This document shows, piece after piece, positions 47,436-58,736 of a stretch of DNA of 64,000 bases. A program made the translations under genes and the position numbers. Under the pieces are notes generated by a model, which saw nothing but the letters and a program-made list of their open reading frames with translations, was not told where the DNA came from and did not search any database. Source of the stretch: Cepaea nemoralis (lineage: Eukaryota; Mollusca; Gastropoda; Stylommatophora; Helicidae); the NCBI GenBank assembly GCA_014155875.1, contig JACEFZ010013563.1, forward strand, positions 62,001 through 126,000, written 5' to 3'. Position 1 is the stretch's first letter, and each line of letters begins with the position of its first letter.

Positions 47436-50400
47436 AGTTAGTTAGTTAGTCGACAGATCATCCTCGTTGCACATCGAACCATTCAGTCCATAAGTGCTCG
47501 GATCCCCTCCTCAGCAAATCCCGCAGCGTTTAGCGGCTAACGACGCCAGTTCTGTGTTGGTTTATCAATCTTCTTTGGCTTCCTGCGTAGTGTTCTTGTT
47601 TGGCCACCCCTCTTTTAATTTGCTGCTCCCGCAGTCTGGCCATTGTTGTAGATTCACAGTCATCACTTGGTTCTCGCAAAGGTCTCACTTCTCGTAGAGC
47701 ATTCAGAATGTCAGCCTGGTCCATGGCGCGTCCACCCTCCACAGTAGCCTCACCTGCGAGCTTGTCAGCCCGCTCATTTCCTTGTACTCCCGCATGACCT
47801 GGCACGAAGATGAAACTAATCTTTGCCAGCCGAGACCGCGTCAGAGGCAGCAACCATTCTCTTCGGATCGACCCCTCCTCTATCCTCTTGATCATGTTCA
47901 TTGAGTCGCTAAGGAAACAGGCCCTAGTGAATGTCTGTGTCTCGAGCCATGTTATTGCTTTACTTACTGCCATGACTTCCATGATCAGGCTACTTGTGGT
48001 TTCAGTGAAAGCACCAGAGTCCTCCTTCACAATTCTCCCTCCGGCCCGAGCTGTAAAGGCCCATGAGCTTCTCACATGTCGGACGACCGACCCATCTGTG
48101 TAGATGACCGCGTCACCGTCTAGCGAATTCTCGAAAATCAACGCTTGTACTTCAGCCTCAACAGCAGCCGGATTTTCTTGTCTGCATTTTCTATCTAGTT
48201 GGATGCAAACTGAAAAGGATGTGCAGAAGTCTGTTGGCACTTGCACCCACTCCTCGCCAGGTTCTAAGTCCTCAAGTGAACACACCTGTTGAAGAATGTC
48301 TTCGGCTTGACCCATCCACGACCGTCCTCTTTTTAACCTGCTGCCCTTCACCTTCCTAATTTCACTATGCAGTGGATGTTGTGTGTTTGCGTTAATTCTG
48401 AGGTAGGCTGCGTGCCCTGCAAACTTGTATTCTCTCTTCAATGGTTGGAAAATCAAGAAGGTAGCGCATCGCCCTGCATGCTGTATCTCTTGTACATCCA
48501 AGAATAATGCGCATAGCTTCATTCTGTATCCTTTCCATCCTTTCTATCTGCTTATGGCTGAGAGTCAGGATTGCCACTTGCATACTCCAAAACAGACATG
48601 ACCAGCCCCTCGTACAGAAGACATAGATGGCGCTGCTCACAGTTTGCTGCCGCCATCACCCGCATCGCTGCCAAACCCCGCTTGGCCTTTGTTATCACCT
48701 GGTCTATGTGCACATTATAAGCAAGGCTTCGATCAAACCGTATCCCCAGGTAATTCATTGCCTGCGTTCTTTCCACCGTCTCTGAACACAGCATTACAGT
48801 TGGTGTTGGATTGTTGACAATATGATTATTCAACGAGAACCAAGTCACTGTTGCCTTTGTTGGGTTGACCATTGCCCCAGCTTCATCACACCAAGTACTT
48901 ATGCGATTGAGTTCGGTTTGTAGTTCCACAGCAACATCCTCTCTATCCTTACCCTGACGATACACTAAAACATCATCGGCATACGACAATGTCCTGCCAG
49001 GTCCAGTGATGTGCTCACTGGTGATTCTCACTGTGTAGGCGTTGAACAGTACCGGAGATAATGGTGATCCCTGTGGTAGGCCAGGATATATTGTTGTTGG
49101 TTCCGAAGTCCAACTGCCACATCTAAAAACTACTTTTCGTTGGTAGAGGGCTGCAGCGATCCAACTAAGGAGGAATGGACTTACGTTTAGTTCAAGAAGC
49201 TGAAACATTAAAAAATCCAGTGGTACTCTGTTGTATGCGTCCTCAAGATCAATCGCTGCAGCAACGGTTTCAGTGCCTGAGTGGAAACCTTCATAGACAT
49301 CATGGGCAAAGACTGCTGCATTGGTCCAGGTTTCTCTTTTTGGACGGTACCCACCCAGGGTAGGTGGGAAAACACCTTGCCTCTCTAGTTGGCTTGATAT
49401 TTTCCTGGCAATTACCTTCTCCAGCAGCTTGCCTATTGTATTCTGCATGGTTATAATTCGATATCCCTGAATTTTTTTGTGGTCTTTGTCAGGCTTCGGC
49501 AAGGGAATCAGATAGCTGCGTAACCATTACTCCTTGATGCTAGCACTCCCTATACTGTTGTTGTACATGTCTGCTAGTTTCTCTAGCTCATTGTCGGTAC
49601 ACCTATTTATGTCGTCGTATCTTATGCCATCAGGACCTGGAGCACTGTTTTTTGATCGTCGAAGCACAGCCTTGATTTCTTTCACTGTCACTGTGTCTTC
49701 ATCTGAAGTGTTCTGGGCCTTGCATCTGTCTGAGGTGACCTCCTTGGCCAGATTTCGGCCTCCCATGTCTGTCTGGTTGCTCTGCTCAAGGTAGCGTTCA
49801 AAGAGGGCTTTGCCCTTGTCCTCGTCAGTCCTCTGCCAGGTGAGGTCAGCACCTTGGAAGTCAGAAATGCTATATTCTTGACTACACCACTCATGCTTTT
49901 ATGTAGTCGCCAGAACAATTTCAGTGACTTGTCTGTGCTTACTCTTTGACACACCTCTGCCCATTTTTCGCTTTTAACCACCTGACCAGTTTTTTGAAAT
50001 AGCTTACTTTTGTGTGCATCTCTCTTTCTAAGTGCAAGCAGGGACTAGGATGACCAGCTCTGTTCTTCTTGGCATTTTGCCATCTCCTTACAGCACTACG
50101 CTCATCCACCCAAGCCTTCTCCACCTCGAAACTCCACCACGGTGGCTGCTCCCAGCTCTTTTTTCCTGCCCTGAACGTTAGACAAGTTCTGCGCTTGTCA
50201 CGTCTTATTTTACTCACCACATCTTGCCCTGTACTGTCATACTGGAACGTCTTTACCTTTAGCTTGTGCTGCCTGGTTCTGCCTTTCTCCACCAATATGC
50301 TGCACGGGTGGTGGTCGCTGCCATGGTGTCCTAGGACACCCCATCTACACACTGTAGTGAGTGAAGGTGAAACTAGTGCCAGATCAATAGCACTGTCCTC

Positions 50401-51155
50401 ATCGCCTGGACGGCTTGCTGTCCTGGTGACACAGCCACTGGTCGATGGTTTCCAGTGCAGTCTCGAGCTCCTCCCCTTGTGTATTGGAGGAAGTGCTTCC
50501 CCATGCTCTGCCTTTAGCGTTGAAGTCACCACAGAAAATAATATTTCTCTCGTGGCCTAATATGCCACTTAAGCACTGCCACTTCTGGGCGTCCATACTC
50601 GCATTGCGGGCATAAACATTAACCAACACGAATAGTATACTGGAATGAACTCTCAACGCCTGTATTTGTATATCGTCACTGTCCCAACTGGACATGTCTA
50701 GCTCTGACGCCACCATGCTGTCGCGAACGAGAATCGCCGTTCCCAGATGTCGTCTGTTGTAGAAACATTTGAAGCCGGCAATTCGGAGTAGCTGATCGCC
50801 CAGTCTCGTCTCCTGGAGTGCTACAATGTCGTTCCTGTAAACTAGGGTTTCTAAAATAGAGCCCCGTTGTTTTACACTGGCACAGTTCCAATATAGAATA
50901 CGGATATTCCTGAGTCCTAGACGGTGACACTTGAATCTAAAACGCCTCAAACCACCGCGCTTACCTTGCTTCTTTGTCCCTGCGCGGCTACCACGCCGCT
51001 TCGTTATGTTGACTGCTGACCGCTCGGAAAAACCACGTTCTTCCGCCATGTTGAAAAAACGTAAACACAGACTGAGAAAACCACACACGCTGCTGAAAAT
51101 TCACTCAAGGATGGCTTCGCTCGATGCACGAACTCCGTAGCACCCGCGCAATTCA
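47436..51155 (-). mobile_element. RNase H-bearing LINE, full-length candidate, 15-bp TSD
   Basis: A perfect 15-bp duplication, aaacgtaaaggagtt, lies at 47421-47435 and 51156-51170. The minus-strand 3' end is a short (CTAA)n tail (plus gttagttagttagt at 47433-47450). It contains endonuclease, RT and RNase H with a 5' leader of about 105 bp. A truncated relative is at 63263-64000. Confidence 0.9.
47530..51049 (-). pseudogene. LINE polyprotein: APE endonuclease, RT, RNase H
   Basis: The natural ATG is at 51049 (MAEERGFSERSAVN). Endonuclease: NIRILYWNCASVKQRG, ALQETRLGD, FCGDFNAKG, then, after a frame change near 50460, GSDHHPC. Linker frames lie at 49688-49981 and 49527-49766 (SKNSAPGPDGIRYDDI). 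RT 48552-49502: TMQNTIGKLLEKVIARK, AAIDLEDAYNRV, LPQGSPLSPVLFNAY, catalytic YADD at 48972-48983. RNase H 47530-48522: VIYTDGSV, LIMEVMAVSKAI, FLSDSMNMI, GHAGVQGNERADKLAG. About five frame changes or stops make this copy inactive despite its sharp ends. Confidence 0.87.
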
Positions 51156-51170
51156 AAACGTAAAGGAGTT

Positions 51171-51776
51171 CGGGCCGCTGAAGCTTGAGGCTTGCATTGA
51201 ATTCCCTGCCTTTGCCTACAACGAGTCTTTATGAAGACTGGACATGACCGGGACCAGCCCCGATGAGAATAACACAAGAAGCCACAAGCACGTAACAGTA
51301 CTAATAGAGAAAAGAAGCCAACAAACGAAAGAAGGAGGGCCCCAGTAGGCCCGACCAAGGACCGGTCTTTATCAGGACCAACACAAGAAAAAGAAAACAA
51401 ACAGATAGCACAAAACAAATCTATCCGACGAACAGAGCGGAACCAATAAAACCAATAGGAATCAGGACTAACAATCCACACAACCACGGCTCTCAATAAT
51501 AACCACCGCTGAGGAAGCAGGTTAGACGAGACCGAATTTGGAATTTTTTGTGTGGAAAATTGGAATTGGAATTGGAATTGCATATGATGAATATTTATGT
51601 ACATGTCAATTTTTGTCCGGCCTTTAACAGGCCGCAATTCTGAACCTTGGCTTTCTGTCTGTTCCGGACTCTTTCCTGCAAGCATGTTGACACCTTTTAC
51701 CCACGGCTTTCTGTCTGTTCCGGACTCTTTCCTGCAAGCATGTTGACAACTTTTACCCACGGCTTCTGTGGGCCTT
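51171..51776. other. Region 3' of the PUS1 copy, with a 56-bp tandem duplication
   Basis: No gene. A 56-bp segment containing ggctttctgtctgttccgga occurs twice in tandem (about 51649-51704 and 51705-51760). The open frame across 51101-51760 on the minus strand is not supported. Confidence 0.6.
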
Positions 51777-52868
51777 CTAGTCTTGGCTGGTCAAAGTTAT
51801 GAAATCGTCCACAGCTAGATAAACATTAAACATCACCCTGTCTGTCTTTTCCTGCGAGACAATGTGGGGGATGATATGTTCCTCCTTGAATTTCTGAAGA
51901 ATCTCCTGGTACCGAGTCCAATCAATGCGCTCATGTACCCCATCAGATCCAAACTGTTTGTTGTAGCCATCTAGCATGAAGTGCTTCCAGGACTAGGCCA
52001 AGCCCAGGTGCCTTCAGAATGTCTACCTTCTCTGGTCCCCATGAAGCTTCTATCGTGGACTCTCCGCAGTAACCCCGGAGGATGGCTATTGTCAGACCTA
52101 TCATTTTACGTATATGATGTAACATGAAACTTTGCCCTTTCACCTCAATGGTCACGAACTCGATTCCTTCTCTGACATAAGGCTCTGAGCACTCAAACTG
52201 TATTATGTATCTTAATGCACACGCCTGCTCAAACTTCACTCCTGAAGTAAATTTGTGGAACTTGTGAGTGCCAAGAAACCTACTCAAGACTGCCCTCACC
52301 CTGGTTATGATCTCAGGGTCTACTCGGTATTCATCTGTGACAAACTTTGTTAAAGGAGCAAAAGCATATGTTGGTGTCATGTACGTGTACGTTCGGCTAT
52401 CACAATAGTTTTTGGAGTCAAACCCATTGGTTGTACGAGTGTATCCAATGACTCGAATCTGTGGCGGCAGGACTTCATTTATCTTAACCACAAGGTCTGG
52501 GACCAGAACCGCCTTCAAAGAGAATAGCTGGCCAACGGCTGAAACACCTTTATCAGTGCGAGAACCTCTCTGGAACCACATCTTGGATGGTGTAGCCATG
52601 TGATCCTGTGGTATAGCTCCGATTTTTACCAATGCTGGGAAGATTTCACTTTCAATGGTTGGAAAGCCCGGGTTTATTTGCACTCCATAGTAGCCTGCAC
52701 CATTGTAAGCAACCAGCATTGCCATCTTCCTTTTGCAGACTTCTGACTTGCCCAGCTGCACCACATGCTCTTTTTCTTCTTCTTCTTATGTCTTTCTGTG
52801 CTTGAATCGAACTTGTCAGTTTCAGCTGGCCTCTTCAGCCCAAGTGATACTGATAAACTCTCTGCCAT
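51777..52868 (-). pseudogene. PUS1: tRNA pseudouridine synthase PUS1-like retrocopy
   Basis: PUS1 (TruA family) isomerises uridine to pseudouridine in tRNAs and other RNAs. The copy spans start (ATG 52866-52868, MAESLSVSLGLKRP) to a stop at 51777. It has a Lys-rich N-terminal patch and then the TruA fold: AMLVAYNGAGYYGVQ; the active-site segment RGSRTDKGVSAVGQ with catalytic Asp; SRTYTYMTPTYAF; GTHKFHKFTSG; GQSFMLHHIRKM; KAPGLGLVLE; and KEEHIIPHI. No introns. Two frame breaks, one in the Lys codons near 52770 and one near 51975 after LVLEALH, indicate a processed pseudogene unless they are assembly errors. The core frame of 270 codons is intact. Confidence 0.87.
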
Positions 52869-52959
52869 TTGCAGAAACGTTGGATTTGATTTCAATCTGT
52901 TCAGATAGCTTTGAACACACTTTAACATCACTGTCTAAATAGCATCCCTGTCTGAGAAA

Positions 52960-53825
52960 GTGGTCAAGAACACATGGAAGGGGCAGATGCCTGTGAAAAT
53001 CCCACATCAGACTAGTCCTGTCTTGAGTTCTGGTGCTAGTGACAGTGCAAGCATAGTGGAAGGATCTACATCTCAGCAGTATGCACCTTGTCCTTCAGAT
53101 AGACTTACTGTACCTGTTATGGCAAGTGCAGCAGTTGGAAACTGCCAACAGCAATCATCTGCAGAGTCATTAACCAGTGAAAACTGCCAACAGCAATCAT
53201 CTGCAGAGTCATTAACCAGTGAAAACTGCCAACAGCCGCCATTTGTAGGAAGATTGGCCATTGAAAGCTGTCAACAACAGCCGTCTGTTGATATATTTGC
53301 CAATAAAAACTGTCGACAACAGCCGTCTGTTTATAATATTTGCCAATGAAAGCTGTCAACAACAGCCGTCTGTTGATATATTTGCCAATGAAAACTGTCA
53401 ACAACAGCCGTCTGTTGATATATGTGCCAATGAAAACTGTCAACAACAGCCGTCTGGTGATATATTTGCCAATAAAAACTGCCAACAGCCGCCATTTGTA
53501 GAAAGATTGGCCAATGAAAACTGTCAACTGCAGCCGTCTGTAGAGACACTGGCCAATGAAAACTTGTCAACTGCAGCCGTCTGTAGAGACACTTGCCAGT
53601 GAAAACTGTCAACAACAGTCGTCTGTTGATATATTTGCCAATGGAAACTGTCAACTGCAGCCATCTGTAGAGACACTTGCCAGTGAAAACTGTCAACAGC
53701 AGCCATCTGTAGAGACACTGACCAATGAAAACTGCCAACAGCAACCGTCTGCAGAGATATCAGGTGACTCGCATGTCTCAAGTACTGACACGGATATGCT
53801 GATGGATGATTCTATTTTTAGATAA
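52960..53825 (+). pseudogene. Unrecognised protein of 14-residue repeats
   Basis: A plus-strand coding-like stretch built from 42-bp units. The typical peptide is NCQQQPSVDIFANE, with variants ending ETLASE, ERLANE and AESLTSE. It is preceded by a Ser/Thr/Pro-rich lead (first ATG near 52987) and ends GDSHVSSTDTDMLMDDSIFR-stop at 53823. About 15 units in three frames: breaks near 53335 and 53575 are single-base changes. Units keep a multiple-of-three length while accumulating mostly third-position and conservative changes, suggesting past coding constraint. Transcribed divergently from the PUS1 copy. I cannot name the family. Confidence 0.5.
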
Positions 53826-54339
53826 TGATGATCGTGATCAAAGACAGACGGGAAAAAGAGTAGGAGGTTATAGCATAAACAATTTGCGATACGCAGAGGG
53901 CAGTATGGATAGCTGAAAACACAAAAGATCTCCAACAACTCATGGACATTATAGAAAAAGGCAAAGGACAAATAGTCCTGCCTCATCTGGGCAGTATGGA
54001 TAGCTGAAAACACAAAAGATCTCCAACTACTCATGGACATTATAGAAAAAGGCAAAAGACAGATAGTCCTGCCTCATCTGAGGATTAAACCAGAACCACT
54101 GTTTTGGCAGGCAAGCTCACTAACCGTGATGCCACCATGGACAGTGTAAACAAGGTCTTGAATAACAAAAAACACAGAAAGATAACACCAAAATATATTA
54201 CAGTGTCACCTTTTCCCTGGAGTTCACTAGAGAGTACCCCCGAGAGAGGGATCATACTGCATGGGCAACACATGGTCTCTAAATTCAGCCCAGGCTTTGT
54301 GTTATGGAGAGATAACCCACATTTTACAAACTATCGTCT
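53826..54339 (+). mobile_element. LINE-like remnant with a duplicated segment of about 95 bp
   Basis: The frame reads NNLRYAE and AENTKDLQQLMDIIEKGKG, resembling the palm region after the catalytic motif in LINE RTs (…LRFADD… AESTEDLQ type). The segment ggcagtatggatagctgaaa...gcctcatct occurs twice in tandem, about 53899-53990 and 53991-54082. Too decayed to assign. Confidence 0.4.
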
Positions 54340-55530
54340 GTGAAGACGGCAAGGTGCCAGTCAAAATATTTGTGGTATACGTACAAAATTACAACACATC
54401 ATCACACTCATGTGCAAACACACACCAAACTGTATACTGCTACAAAAACAAACATATATTCAAAAACATTGGCACAATAAATCACCACACAGCTAGGTCT
54501 CAAACATTCATGGTTTAGTTTAGGCATACACAAAATCACCACACAGCTAGGTCTTAGACATTCATGCTTTAGTTTAGGCATACACAAAATCACCACACAG
54601 CTAGGTCTTAGACATTCATGCTTTAGTTTAGGTATACACAAAATCACCACACAGCTAGGTCTTAGACATTCATGCTTTAGTTTAGGTATACACAAAATCA
54701 CCACACAGCTAGGTCTTAGACATTCATGCTTTAGTTTAGGTATACACAAAATCACCACACAGCTAGGTCTTAGACATTCATGCTTTAGTTTAGGTATACA
54801 CAAAATCACCACACAGCTAGGTCTTAGACATTCATGCTTTAGTTTAGGTATACACAAAATCACCACACAGCTAGGTCTTAGACATTCATGCTTTAGTTTA
54901 GGTATACACAAAATCACCACACAGCTAGGTCTTAGACATTCATGCTTTAGTTTAGGTATACACAAAATCACCACACAGCTAGGTCTTAGACATTCATGCT
55001 TTAGTTTAGGTATACACAAAATCACCACACAGCTAGGTCTTAGACATTCATGCTTTAGTTTAGGTATACACAAAATCACCACACAGCTAGGTCTTAGACA
55101 TTCATGCTTTAGTTTAGGTATACACAAAATCACCACACAGCTAGGTCTTAGACATTCATGCTTTAGTTTAGGTATACACAAAATCACCACACAGCTAGGT
55201 CTTAGACATTCATACTTTAGTTTAGGCATACACAAAATCACCACACAGCTAGGTCTTAGACATTCATGCTTTAGTTTAGGTATACACAAAATCACCACAC
55301 AGCTAGGTCTTAGACATTCATGCTTTAGTTTAGGTATACACAAAATCACCACACAGCTAGGTCTTAGACATTCATGCTTTAGTTTAGGTATACACAAAAT
55401 CACCACACAGCTAGATCTTAGACATGCATGCTTTAGTTTAGGTATACACAAAATCACCACACAGCTAGGTCTTAGACATACATAAAATCGGGTCAGGTAC
55501 AGCTATACTGTCTCCGATCTCCGGTCTCCA
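54340..55530 (+). mobile_element. Tx1/L1-like LINE endonuclease fragment containing an expanded array
   Basis: 54360-54480 corresponds to the HKPDFLLLQETN region and 55490-55530 to GSGTAIL of the endonuclease at 33683-34147, with the 54-bp array between them exactly where that protein has ITTQLGLRHSCFSLGTHK. Same family as the copy at 59890-60160, which has a single unit at the same place. Confidence 0.8.
54481..55490 (+). repeat. 54-bp minisatellite, 18 full units, in-frame 18-residue coding repeat
   Basis: Unit starts at 54481, 54535 and so on to 55453: 18 units of exactly 54 bp, no indel, plus a partial 19th. On the plus strand each unit encodes ITTQLGLRHSCFSLGIHK, one segment of the LINE endonuclease, giving an uninterrupted open frame of about 330 codons that lacks a start codon. 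A 350-codon minus-strand frame is its antisense shadow. Confidence 0.95.
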
Positions 55531-55715
55531 AGGCGAAGGTAGTTGCGGACACGGTCGTGATCCCGCATACCGGGTTCGAAACATAGCTGCGCGCGATTTG
55601 GAAGCAGACCACGATGCGTTCTTTTTCTACAAAATAGTATGGGTACCGGTTGTTCAGAAAGCAACGCAAACTATTGAACGTAAACTTGCCAAGACATTGT
55701 ATGATGGAAAGTTTT
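55510..55715 (+). mobile_element. SINE-B-related copy
   Basis: tRNA-like head with B-box-like gggttcgaaac (about 55570-55580), then accggttgttcagaaagcaa and ttgaacgtaaacttgccaag. Closest in this window to 57150-57360, so a subfamily. No TSD identified. Confidence 0.65.
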
Positions 55716-55769
55716 TTTTTTTTAATGGACCTGGACCGCCGGACCGGGAAACCGCGATTAGATTCCCCG

Positions 55770-55778
55770 ACTCCAATT

Positions 55779-55824
<46 letters not shown>

Positions 55825-55835
55825 GTGTTTTTTTT
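55770..55835. repeat. (GTT)n microsatellite
   Basis: Near-pure GTT followed by a T-run. No gene. Confidence 0.95.
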
Positions 55836-56368
55836 TTAAATAATATTTTTAATTTAAAACAATATTAAACATTAAGAACTAAAATATAGAAGTGAGAAAC
55901 TCAAAGCTTGTGAATAAAGTGTGTTCTATGGCTCTGTGGAAGCTGTGGGGGAGGGACGGGGCATATCCCAGGCAGAGACAGAGTGATCGAGTGTCGGAAT
56001 CGATGGATCCAATAGATTCTTTTTTTAACGTGAATTTTATTTGCCAAGTAGGCAAAATTAGGCCCTTTAAGAGATACATTTTACAATAAATAATTTGGGA
56101 CCGTTATTCGGAAGAGTGCATATTTTTTCTTCTTTTTAATCGCAGTGATACCGTCGATTTGTCGCATCTGTGAATAACGCTCAGTATTATTCACAGACGT
56201 CTGTGAATAATCTCTCCCATACACCATATAGTTAGGCGGGATGGAGTGTTGAAGCAGCCACGGGAATAGCACCGTTGGGAAAAGATACAACCGCAGGGCT
56301 AGATAGCACGAATGGAGGAATACATGAGCAAGATCTTGTAGGCAGACAAGCCGATTAATAACACCCAA
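55836..56368. other. No recognised gene
   Basis: AT-rich. Short frames at 55892-56089 and on the minus strand lack any family signal. The inverted phrase ttcacagacgtctgtgaa (56190-56207) is a perfect palindrome. Confidence 0.5.
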
Positions 56369-57097
56369 GACCGAGGCAACGGCAAGATCTCTAGCGAGCT
56401 GGAAGAGATGACAGAAATGAGTGGAGCCAAGGTGACGGCAAGATCTCTAGAGAGCTGAAAGAGATGACAGAAATGAGTGGAGCCGAGGTGACGGCAAGAT
56501 CTCTAGCGAGCTGGAAGAGATGACAGAAATGAGTGGAGCCGAGGTGACGGCAAGATCTCTAGCGAGCTGGAAGAGATGACAGAAATGAGTGGAGCCGAGG
56601 TGACGGCAAGATCTCTAGCGAGCTGGAAGAGATGACAGAAATGAGTGGAGCCGAGGTGACGGCAAGATCTCTAGCGAGCTGGAAGAGATGACAGAAATGA
56701 GTGGAGCCGAGGTGACGGCAAGATCTCTAGCGAGCTGGAAGAGATGACAGAAATGAGTGGAGCCGAGGGGACGGCAAGATCTCTAGCGAGCTGGAAGAGA
56801 TGACAGAAATGAGTGGAGCCGAGGCGACGGCAAGATCTCTAGCGAGCTGGAAGAGATGACAGAAATGAGTGGAGCCGAGGGGACGGCAAGATCTCTAGCG
56901 AGCTGGAAGAGATGACAGAAATGAGTGGAGCCGAGGCGACGGCGAGATCTCTGGCGAGATGGAAGAGATGACAGAAATGAGTGGAGCCGAGGCGACGGCG
57001 AGATCTCTGGCGAGCTGGAAGAGATGACAGAAATGAGTGGAGCCGAGGCGACGGCGAGATCTCTGGCGAGTTGGAAGAGATGACAGGAATGAGTGAA
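56369..57097. repeat. 56-bp minisatellite, about 13 units
   Basis: Period 56 bp with core gagatgacagaaatgagtgg. Early units carry gaggtgacggcaagatctctag, later ones gaggcgacggcgagatctctgg, so variants are ordered along the array. Minus-strand Leu-Ala-Arg-Asp frames are periodic artefacts because 56 is not a multiple of three. Confidence 0.96.
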
Positions 57098-57149
57098 GCC
57101 GGGTGAAGCTGTAGAAATGTAAATAATATGAAGTAACACGGAGTAATAT

Positions 57150-57360
57150 AACACAAGCCAACTCCGTATCCCGCTACCCGCTTTCGAAACACAGTTGTGG
57201 GCGATTTGGCAGCAGACCGTCTTACGTTGGTGTCTTACGAAATGGTATGGATGTTGGTCGTTCAGAAAGCAATGGGAAATTACTGAACGTAAACTTGCCA
57301 AGAGATCACAATAGAGGTGGTGTTTACTGCGACGTCCTGTAAAGGATATGCAACTAACTA
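57150..57360 (+). mobile_element. SINE-B-related copy
   Basis: Shares gcgatttgg-agcagacc, ttggtcgttcagaaagcaat and acttgccaag with 55510-55715, and continues to the family tail cgtcctgtaaaggatatgca. The tRNA-like head retains a degraded B box (ctttcgaaac). Confidence 0.7.
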
Positions 57361-57505
57361 ATGTAACACAATTACGGAAAACAAATCGCTTCGCGGAGAA
57401 TAGTCTTCATCAGCAAATGTATACTGTCTTCTGTGTGTTTGTATCTTGTGTGTGTTTTTTTTTGGTGGCCCGCACGGCACACATGAAGAAAGAAACGGAG
57501 GGAAT

Positions 57506-57507
<2 letters not shown>

Positions 57508-57586
<79 letters not shown>

Positions 57587-57588
57587 CT
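57508..57588. repeat. (AAT)n microsatellite
   Basis: Pure AAT/TAA trinucleotide array of about 80 bp, immediately 3' (minus-strand sense) of a LINE endonuclease fragment. Confidence 0.97.
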
Positions 57589-57599
57589 TCCATTTTTGC

Positions 57600-57860
57600 C
57601 GTCATCAGTCTGATGTTTTCAAAATGGCTGTCAGATCCAGTATTGTGTGTTGCTAAATTAAAATCCCAGTGTCTTAGGCCTGGTTGTGTTGTAATTAATA
57701 CTCGATACATATTTGTCTAGTCTTTATGTTGGTTTCCTGTGAGAGTATGAAATCAGGTTTATATGTGTGTATGAGTTGTACATTGTGGTGTAATTTGGTT
57801 CTAAGACCACAAATATTTAAAGTAAAATAATTAAATCACTCATGATGATTGTAAGTGCCT
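57600..57860 (-). pseudogene. Tx1/L1-like LINE endonuclease N-terminal fragment
   Basis: The minus strand resembles the first 80 residues of the 33683-34147 endonuclease (start near 57845, a PDFIL-like region around 57740-57760, then LRH and GSD-like remnants), with several stops. It lies head-to-head with the ORF1 fragment at 57935. Confidence 0.6.
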
Positions 57861-57934
57861 TAAATGGTCCAGGAGGTGTGGCTTTTGCGGAATTTCATCG
57901 ACCTGTACAGGTTCGAGGTTACCATTAGGTGGTA

Positions 57935-58736
57935 CTTTCACCTGTCAACGGAAATGTAGAAAGTCGTGTATGACAAGTTACACGAAATAAAGTTATCTTT
58001 ACAAAGCTTAGGGATAGACATATCACTAGACAATCTAGAGAAAGGAAGAGACAGGCTGACCATACACTGATTGCCTGTCACGATTACTCCTGAAGGAGTT
58101 AAAAATCTGGTGCAGAGAGTTCCAGAGGAGGATACGGCTGAGATCTTCATGCTAACCAATGGGGCTGGCAAGTGGTATGTACTCTGCAACCCAAGAAGGA
58201 GGTGCCCCATTGCAAACGGATCTAAACACCTGGGGTTACTAACAATAATCACAGAGTAATGATTAGAATGAAAGGGAGAAAGCCAATTGCCCTACGTGTG
58301 GTCAAGATAACCACTGGGCACATAAATGTCCTAGCAGACGACCACCGGTAACACCAGCAGCAACAATTGGTGTACAAAGTCATGAAGATTTCTCCCCTCT
58401 CGTGCGAGAAGTTCCTCCACATTTAAAAAACGGAACTGACACCAACTTTCAATAGTCAGATAAACACAGATCAAGACAGAAACACAGCAATCCAAAGAGA
58501 AAACGGGCACACAGAAGACTAATGCAGTCACTAGACAGTTTAGACATTGTCACAGACGATCTTTCACCAACTAAATCCATACCGGAAAAGAAAGAAAGTA
58601 CCAAAGACATTCCAGAAGATCACAAGGCAAAGGAAAACGAACAAGAAGAACGAATAAGACATACACAGCACAAGATACATTCTCTTCGAGGACACCGTCG
58701 CAAGTGACAAGAACGAGGATCAAGATGATCCTCTTG
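57935..58736 (+). pseudogene. Tx1/L1-like LINE ORF1
   Basis: 58071-58259 encodes MPVTITPEGVKNLVQRVPEE and NGAGKWYVLCNP, equivalent to the ORF1 N-terminus at 34810-34956. In another frame 58280-58330 gives the knuckle CPTCGQDNHWAHKC. A third piece, 58522-58707, is the Lys/Glu-rich tail (MQSLDSLDIVTDDLSPTKS). Its 3' end merges into the 50-bp array. Confidence 0.75.

Noticed and set aside
51101..51760. 219-codon minus-strand frame below PUS1
   Set aside because: Overlaps a tandem duplication and a LINE edge; composition unlike protein-coding DNA.
54408..55460. 350-codon minus-strand open frame
   Set aside because: It is the antisense shadow of the 54-bp array whose plus strand encodes LINE endonuclease residues.
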